NCBI GenBank assembly: GCA_016934645.1
Contig: JAFGSL010000666.1
Location: 1 to 11,589, forward strand
From: Anaerolineae bacterium
GTDB lineage: Bacteria; Chloroflexota; Anaerolineae; B4-G1; SLSP01
Reading direction: 5' to 3'
Length of the DNA stretch: 11,589 bases
Shown: positions 8,179-11,589 of the stretch, one piece after another
Layout of the letters: each line of letters opens with the position of its first letter
Numbering within the stretch: the first letter of the stretch is position 1
The notes under the pieces: generated by a model
Database searches by the model: none
Told to the model about the DNA's origin: nothing
The model's input: only the letters and a program-made list of their open reading frames with translations
Program-made: the position numbers and the translations under genes

Positions 8179-8491
8179 ATACCTCCTCCTCAAAATCAAA
8201 GACTACAAAAGTCTTGGTATCTATCCGAAAATTCGGTTTTACGTAGAAAATGCGTCTAAAGGCGGCTTTAGCCGCAAAATCCGGCACAATCATGCGTAAC
8301 TTACACTGCGGATAACGTTCTAAAACGTATTTGTCAGGTCTGATACAAAAGTAGTTTAAGCAGCGAAATAATCCGGATAGGTTCTTAACCCTTACTTGTA
8401 TTGTGCAGATAGCTTATTCACCGGTACTCATAGTTCCGCCAGACACCTTATGAGACTTTTGCAGTCAGGTTCTTTCCCCATCATCGGTGCG
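8179..8491. other. 313-base non-coding region between plsC and the LysM gene
   Basis: I find no convincing gene here on either strand. The region is more A/T-rich than its neighbours and holds the plsC ribosome binding site (8181-8190), three small hairpins at 8199-8275, a 5-bp inverted repeat ACGTT/AACGT at 8315-8328 and a 6-bp inverted repeat CTCATA/TATGAG at 8427-8454. The last is followed by ACTTTT on the plus strand only, where there is no gene to terminate. A weak promoter candidate for plsC on the minus strand is CTGACA-17-TATCCG at about 8305-8333, too poor to call. Confidence 0.6.
8199..8275 (-). repeat. Cluster of three short hairpins upstream of plsC
   Basis: Three inverted repeats are packed in 77 bases: AAGACT/AGTCTT (8199-8204 with 8210-8215), CCGAA/TTCGG (8225-8229 with 8232-8236), and GCGGC/GCCGC (8262-8266 with 8271-8275). 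The last overlaps an alternative repeat TAAAG/CTTTA (8257-8261 with 8266-8270). In plsC mRNA they would fold just before the ribosome binding site. They resemble intergenic palindromic elements, but only one copy of each is seen in this window. Confidence 0.45.
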
Positions 8492-9514
8492 CTATCGCAT
8501 GCCCCAGGCCAGGACTTGAAACGAAGCAGGCGGCTCCAATCCCTGCGGTGTCAGTAGAATTTTGAATTCCTGGCTCTGTCCTGCCGGCAAAGCTGTCTCA
8601 TCATCAAGAACGGTCTGCCGGTAACCAATGACCTTACCATCTACATCATAAAGCGTCACCACCACCGTGATACGGCTTACGGCGGTGCCGGTGTTGTTGA
8701 CAAGCAGCCCCGTGACCCGATACTGCGGGCCTGAGACCGCTCCCGAGGGCTGGGCGACATCTAGTGGGGCGAAGCCGGCTGTGATTGCACTCACCGTTTC
8801 GCCGCGCAGCAGACTCACCTGCACATCAGTGTAGCCAGTAGGCGGTGATTTGAATAACACTGCGAAGGGCGCACGTGCTCCCGGCGCGAGATAATCGGCG
8901 GCCGCCAGCGCGATGCTCGATTGCAGTGGTATCCCACCAGCAGCGACCAGTGTCACCTGCACCTGGATGTTCGTGATGGGGCCATCGGCTGTGTTAACAA
9001 CTTCCCCCATGCACCACACCCCCCCCACGGGTGTCTGGTATAGCGTCGCCCCCACGATGTCCAAAGGTAACGGCGTCGGCGTTGCCAGGATCATATGTCC
9101 CGCTGGCGCAACCATGCCTGACTCCCCGCCTTCCTCCTCCGTTCCCACAGGGATGACCAGGATCTGCCCAATGCTCAAGTATTCGTTCACATCCAGGCCA
9201 TTCGCTTGCACCAACGCGTCCACGGTGACACCATATTCCAGCGCAATGCCGAGAAGCGTGTTTCCCTGTGCCACAATATGCACAACGGGAGTAGGCGACG
9301 GCGTAGGCGTCAATGTCGCTGTGGGGGGGATGGGTGTGAGAAAACCACTTGGGGACAACGCCGCGGTCGTCCGCAGGGTAAGCGTAACGGTGGGTAAAGG
9401 CGTCGCGGTGGGTGGGGGCGTTACAACAGACTGACAAGCGGTCGTCAATACAAAAACCAAGAGCAACGCTGCTCTGGCGCTCCAAAGCCCAGACGATGCG
9501 CAAATCTTTATCAC
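8492..9514 (-). CDS. LysM-domain lipoprotein with two FxLYD-like domains
   Basis: This is a 340-aa predicted surface lipoprotein. A hydrophobic segment (about 15-25) ends in LTTAC, with C27 as the likely lipidated cysteine. Next comes a Thr/Pro-rich linker (about 32-76, with TPTPSPTP), then one LysM domain at about 79-123 (HIVAQGNTLLGIALEYGV... to LSIGQILVIPVG), which in this family binds peptidoglycan or related glycans. Two beta-rich repeats follow: about 151-240 (GEVVNTADGPITNIQVQVTL) and about 262-338 (GLLVNNTGTAVSRITVVVTL, then LYDVDGKVIG). Both resemble the FxLYD/DUF3426 type of extracellular module. The likely role is attachment outside the membrane to cell wall or sheath. The ligand is unknown. 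The start is GTG at 9514, the first in-frame start after an upstream stop. There is no ribosome binding site, and the -10 box lies just 8 bases upstream, suggesting a leaderless transcript. Confidence 0.88.
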   Translation of the reverse strand: MIKICASSGLWSARAALLLVFVLTTACQSVVTPPPTATPLPTVTLTLRTTAALSPSGFLTPIPPTATLTPTPSPTPVVHIVAQGNTLLGIALEYGVTVDALVQANGLDVNEYLSIGQILVIPVGTEEEGGESGMVAPAGHMILATPTPLPLDIVGATLYQTPVGGVWCMGEVVNTADGPITNIQVQVTLVAAGGIPLQSSIALAAADYLAPGARAPFAVLFKSPPTGYTDVQVSLLRGETVSAITAGFAPLDVAQPSGAVSGPQYRVTGLLVNNTGTAVSRITVVVTLYDVDGKVIGYRQTVLDDETALPAGQSQEFKILLTPQGLEPPASFQVLAWGMR

Positions 9515-9522
9515 AAGAAGAA

Positions 9523-9528
9523 ATTATA
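9523..9528 (-). promoter_or_regulatory. Extended -10 box of the LysM gene
   Basis: The minus strand has a perfect TATAAT preceded by TGG (TGG-TATAAT), the same context as at the rpoB and rpsL promoters. No TTGACA-like -35 exists at a proper distance, because that position is filled by the 12-bp repeats. The expected start point falls on or within a few bases of the GTG at 9514. Confidence 0.6.
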
Positions 9529-9532
9529 CCAC

Positions 9533-9568
9533 ACTTCTGTGTCCACTTCTGTGTCCACTTCTGTGCCC
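9533..9568. repeat. Three tandem 12-bp repeats upstream of the LysM gene
   Basis: The plus strand carries ACTTCTGTGTCC at 9533-9544 and 9545-9556, then ACTTCTGTGCCC at 9557-9568 (one change). The array fills nearly all of the gap between the stop of the hydrolase gene and the -10 box at 9523-9528, where a -35 element would be. It could be regulator binding sites, spaced just over one helical turn apart, or simply slippage-derived DNA. Confidence 0.8.
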
Positions 9569-9569
9569 A

Positions 9570-10619
9570 TCAGGTCAGCTCGACCGGGCTGGCTTCGCTG
9601 ATGCGTTCTTCTTGGCGTATGCTCTCCGGAGAAGGTTTAGCGCGCGTCTTGCGGGATTGGCCATACACATACAGTCCACCAAGGACAAGCCACGGCAATC
9701 CCACTGCGAAGAGCAAATAGCTCGGCGGCAGCAAGCGCATTACACCCGAAAACCGGTCCAGGTTAAAAAGGATCAGTGCTACGGAGGTCCATACTGTGAG
9801 GAAGTTGGGGATCGCGTCGCTGGCGTGGATTAGACCAAGGCCGGGGATGCGCTTGCGCGTAAGCGGCCAGAAGAGATTGCTACCCATGTGACCCATTTGG
9901 TCTTCGAGCACGTGCCCGGAGAAGCCCAGACTCGTCACCAGCCCGCCCCATCCTGCCGTGGTCCAATTGCCGGTGAGCAGCCCCACCAGCACTCCCATCA
10001 CCACGCCAACGGCCACCGCGAGAAGCAGGCTGTGCGTCCAGCGGTGATGCCAATCCAGGAAATGCACGCGCACCTGTTCATCTCCGCGTTCGGAGGCACC
10101 CTCCCATGCGAAACGGAATGTCGGCCCGGAGAAGATGTTGACCTTGTACTCTTCACTGTAAGTATTCCGCACAGGCACGCCCACCTTGCGGCAGACTTCC
10201 ACCGCGCCTTCCGGCTCACTTCCTGCGAGGGGAACCTGCCCGGTGTCGACCAGCGGCCCGATGCGTACGGCGATTTCGTCGCTGTCGGGGATAAAGCGGA
10301 TGGCGTACTCGCGCCAGAGATCGGCCCCCACGCGGATCGTATGGGCGACGAGGTTAACATCCTTGCCGGTCTCGTAAGCCTGGCGCATTGCCACGACGAG
10401 AGCATCGGCGATCTTTCCTGCATCGGGTTCCAGGCCGGGATCGATAGAGAGATCAAATCTTTCCCAATACCGCGCAAATTTAAAGTCAATCGTATCGGGC
10501 AGGATGCCGCCGATGCCGCCGAGCATCGGAAGGAGCGCCCCCACGCCTCCGGCCCGCACCACCTCCGGGAAAAACGTGGCGATGGCAACACCAGTGATGA
10601 AATGCGAGATACCTTTCAT
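9570..10619 (-). CDS. Membrane-bound metal-dependent hydrolase, YdjM/DUF457-like
   Basis: The product is 349 aa from the ATG at 10619, chosen because MKGISHFITG fits the family N-terminus and GGGGAAG lies just upstream. Family landmarks, all possible metal ligands: H6 in the first segment, PDTID at 41-45, HHRWTHSLL at 191-199 and GHVLED at 235-240 (H236, E239, D240). Hydrophobic segments lie at about 8-40, 198-216, 222-236, 272-288 and 302-320, followed by a charged tail. The YdjM family is annotated as inner-membrane, metal-dependent hydrolases with no established substrate. Compared with E. coli YdjM there is an extra soluble stretch of about 145 residues (46-190) between the PDxxD and HRxTHS motifs. 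The gene starts 19 bases after the oxidoreductase stop, so they form one transcript. Function beyond the family is unknown. Confidence 0.8.
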   Translation of the reverse strand: MKGISHFITGVAIATFFPEVVRAGGVGALLPMLGGIGGILPDTIDFKFARYWERFDLSIDPGLEPDAGKIADALVVAMRQAYETGKDVNLVAHTIRVGADLWREYAIRFIPDSDEIAVRIGPLVDTGQVPLAGSEPEGAVEVCRKVGVPVRNTYSEEYKVNIFSGPTFRFAWEGASERGDEQVRVHFLDWHHRWTHSLLLAVAVGVVMGVLVGLLTGNWTTAGWGGLVTSLGFSGHVLEDQMGHMGSNLFWPLTRKRIPGLGLIHASDAIPNFLTVWTSVALILFNLDRFSGVMRLLPPSYLLFAVGLPWLVLGGLYVYGQSRKTRAKPSPESIRQEERISEASPVELT

Positions 10620-10638
10620 AACTTCCCCGTTTTCAATA

Positions 10639-11499
10639 TCACTGTATCGGAGGACCTTGCAGGATGCGCTGGCGCATCGCGTCGACCGGCCACTCGTCTT
10701 CCAGGTCTTTGCCCGAGATATAGGGCCCAATCAGTTCCAACCACCACGTCGCGCCGCGTTGGGCGCGTTGCTCGACCATAGCCGCGGCTTGCGCGGATTC
10801 CGCGCCAGGCGTCATCCCCATACAGACAATGTCCAGAGGGTGTTCCTGCTGGCGACGTTCCCTCACATACGCAATCACCTCTTCCAATTGGGCGAGTTGC
10901 TCGGCTTGCTCCCAGACATCGAACAACGGGAACATGCCGTCCCATTTAGCGGCGCGCCGGAAGGGTGCTTTGTTGGGCCAGAAACCACCCACCCAAATGG
11001 GGATACGGGGTTGCTGCAACGGTTTGGGGAGAAAGTGCGCGTTGGCGATGTGATAGTATTGCCCGGCATAGCTAAAGGGTTCTCCGCTCCATAGCCCAAC
11101 AAGCACATCTAGGGCTTCGTCCAGCATCTTCCCGCGCTTCTTGAGATCGGATTCTTCACCCAGGTCATCCCATTCGGCTTGACCAAGACCAATCCCTACA
11201 CCGAGCGTCAGCCGTCCTCCAGAAAGGTGATCAAGCGAGACGGTTTCGCGGGCGATCTTCCAGGGACGACGTCGGGGCAGGGGCGTGACCGTGGTTCCAA
11301 TACGGATGCGTTGCGTGTTGAGCGCGATCGCAGTGAGAGCAACCCAGGGATCGACAAAAGGCAAGGCATGGCCTGCCATATGATCCCATAGAAAAAAGCC
11401 ATCCCAGCCTGCGTTTTCCGCATCACGGGCCAGGCTGGCTAACACTTCAGCATCTCCGTAAGGCCCAAAGTTGGGCAAGTATATGCCGTATTGCATCAT
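10639..11499 (-). CDS. LLM-class (luciferase-like) flavin/F420-dependent oxidoreductase
   Basis: The 286-aa product is a bacterial luciferase-like TIM barrel. Family signs: N-terminal strand MMQYGIYLPNFGPYGD, FLWDH (36-40), the core block PLPRRRPWKIARETVSLDHLSGGR (given by its parts: LPRRRPW 74-80 and LDHLSGGR 89-96), LGVGIG (99-104), and FLPKPLQQPRIPIWVGG around 156-172. Relatives use F420 or FMN to reduce or oxidise small organic substrates. The cofactor and substrate cannot be settled from sequence. AAGGAG lies 5 bases before the first ATG (11499) and 8 before the second (11496), so either may be used. The C-terminal ~60 residues are shorter than in some members. It is co-transcribed with the downstream membrane hydrolase, but I see no clear functional link. 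Confidence 0.9.
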   Translation of the reverse strand: MMQYGIYLPNFGPYGDAEVLASLARDAENAGWDGFFLWDHMAGHALPFVDPWVALTAIALNTQRIRIGTTVTPLPRRRPWKIARETVSLDHLSGGRLTLGVGIGLGQAEWDDLGEESDLKKRGKMLDEALDVLVGLWSGEPFSYAGQYYHIANAHFLPKPLQQPRIPIWVGGFWPNKAPFRRAAKWDGMFPLFDVWEQAEQLAQLEEVIAYVRERRQQEHPLDIVCMGMTPGAESAQAAAMVEQRAQRGATWWLELIGPYISGKDLEDEWPVDAMRQRILQGPPIQ

Positions 11500-11509
11500 T
11501 GCTACTCCT

Positions 11510-11538
11510 TGTATAAAATATAGTCATATAGTGGTCAA
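11510..11538 (-). promoter_or_regulatory. Possible promoter of the oxidoreductase-hydrolase unit
   Basis: The minus strand has TTGACC (11533-11538), a 17-base spacer and TATACA (11510-11515). The expected start point would be near 11503, only a few bases before the ATG. That would leave the AAGGAG (11505-11510) outside the transcript, so either this -10 is wrong or a longer transcript is also made. Confidence is low. Confidence 0.35.
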
Positions 11539-11567
11539 ATTGGGTGTTCCGACGACAATAGCAGCAA

Positions 11568-11582
11568 CTCAGAAGGTCTGAG
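11568..11582. repeat. Short inverted repeat at the right edge
   Basis: CTCAGA (11568-11573) and TCTGAG (11577-11582) form a perfect 6-bp stem with loop AGG. No T-run follows on either strand within view. It could end a gene lying beyond the window or be an operator upstream of the oxidoreductase gene. Confidence 0.35.
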
Positions 11583-11589
11583 CCGCTGA

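Noticed and set aside
8178..8199. Upstream TTG start for plsC at 8199
   Set aside because: It would place the strong AGGAGGAGG site inside the coding region. The ATG at 8178 follows that site directly.
8427..8460. Inverted repeat followed by ACTTTT on the plus strand
   Set aside because: It reads as a terminator only on the plus strand, where there is no gene. The stem is 6 bp with a 16-base loop.
9533..9568. CRISPR-like array
   Set aside because: The three 12-bp units are contiguous with no spacers, too short for CRISPR repeats.
10620..10730. 37-residue N-terminal extension of the hydrolase
   Set aside because: It overlaps the oxidoreductase 3' end, lacks family similarity and the ATG at 10619 has its own ribosome binding site.
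9888..10781. 297-codon plus-strand open frame
   Set aside because: Antisense to the hydrolase and oxidoreductase genes, whose motifs are clear. The peptide has no recognisable domain.

Overview
All eight protein genes lie on the minus strand, so transcription runs from the right end of the window to the left. In that order they are an LLM-class flavin oxidoreductase, a YdjM/DUF457-like membrane metal-dependent hydrolase, a LysM lipoprotein, a 1-acyl-glycerol-3-phosphate acyltransferase (plsC family), rpoB, rpsL, rpsG and fusA. fusA runs off the left edge a few codons before its expected end.

The organism looks like a bacterium of the Chloroflexota, probably Anaerolineae-like. This is an inference from four things: the S12 protein has a basic insertion near its N-terminus that I associate with that phylum; the lipoprotein has a Thr/Pro-rich TPTPSPTP-type linker; the RNA polymerase beta subunit has a large insertion; and an F420-type LLM oxidoreductase lies nearby. 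No rRNA, tRNA, mobile element or CRISPR array was seen.

Layout. Positions 1-3101 hold the classic str cluster (rpsL-rpsG-fusA), translated as one operon. Positions 3102-3341 hold a strong promoter of its own (TTGACG-16-TAGAAT) and an unusually long, structured leader of about 206 nt before rpsL. Positions 3371-7270 are rpoB, which has its own extended -10 promoter (TTGACG-16-TATAAT) and a leader of about 138 nt with competing hairpins. rpoC does not follow rpoB, and rplK/A/J/L do not precede it, so the usual ribosomal protein/polymerase superoperon is broken here. Positions 7451-8491 hold a terminator-like hairpin, the acyltransferase gene and a 313-base non-coding stretch rich in small hairpins. 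Positions 8492-9568 hold the lipoprotein gene, which seems to be read from a leaderless transcript. Its -10 box lies beside three tandem 12-bp repeats. Positions 9570-11499 hold a two-gene unit (oxidoreductase, then membrane hydrolase) with 19 bases between the genes.

The most interesting points are regulatory and structural rather than a new gene system: the rpsL leader (which may contain a 34-codon reading frame), the mutually exclusive hairpins before rpoB, the roughly 136-residue repeat-bearing insertion in RpoB, substitutions at two normally conserved positions of the rifampicin pocket, and an EF-G whose domain IV tip loops differ from the usual consensus although the gene sits in the housekeeping operon.
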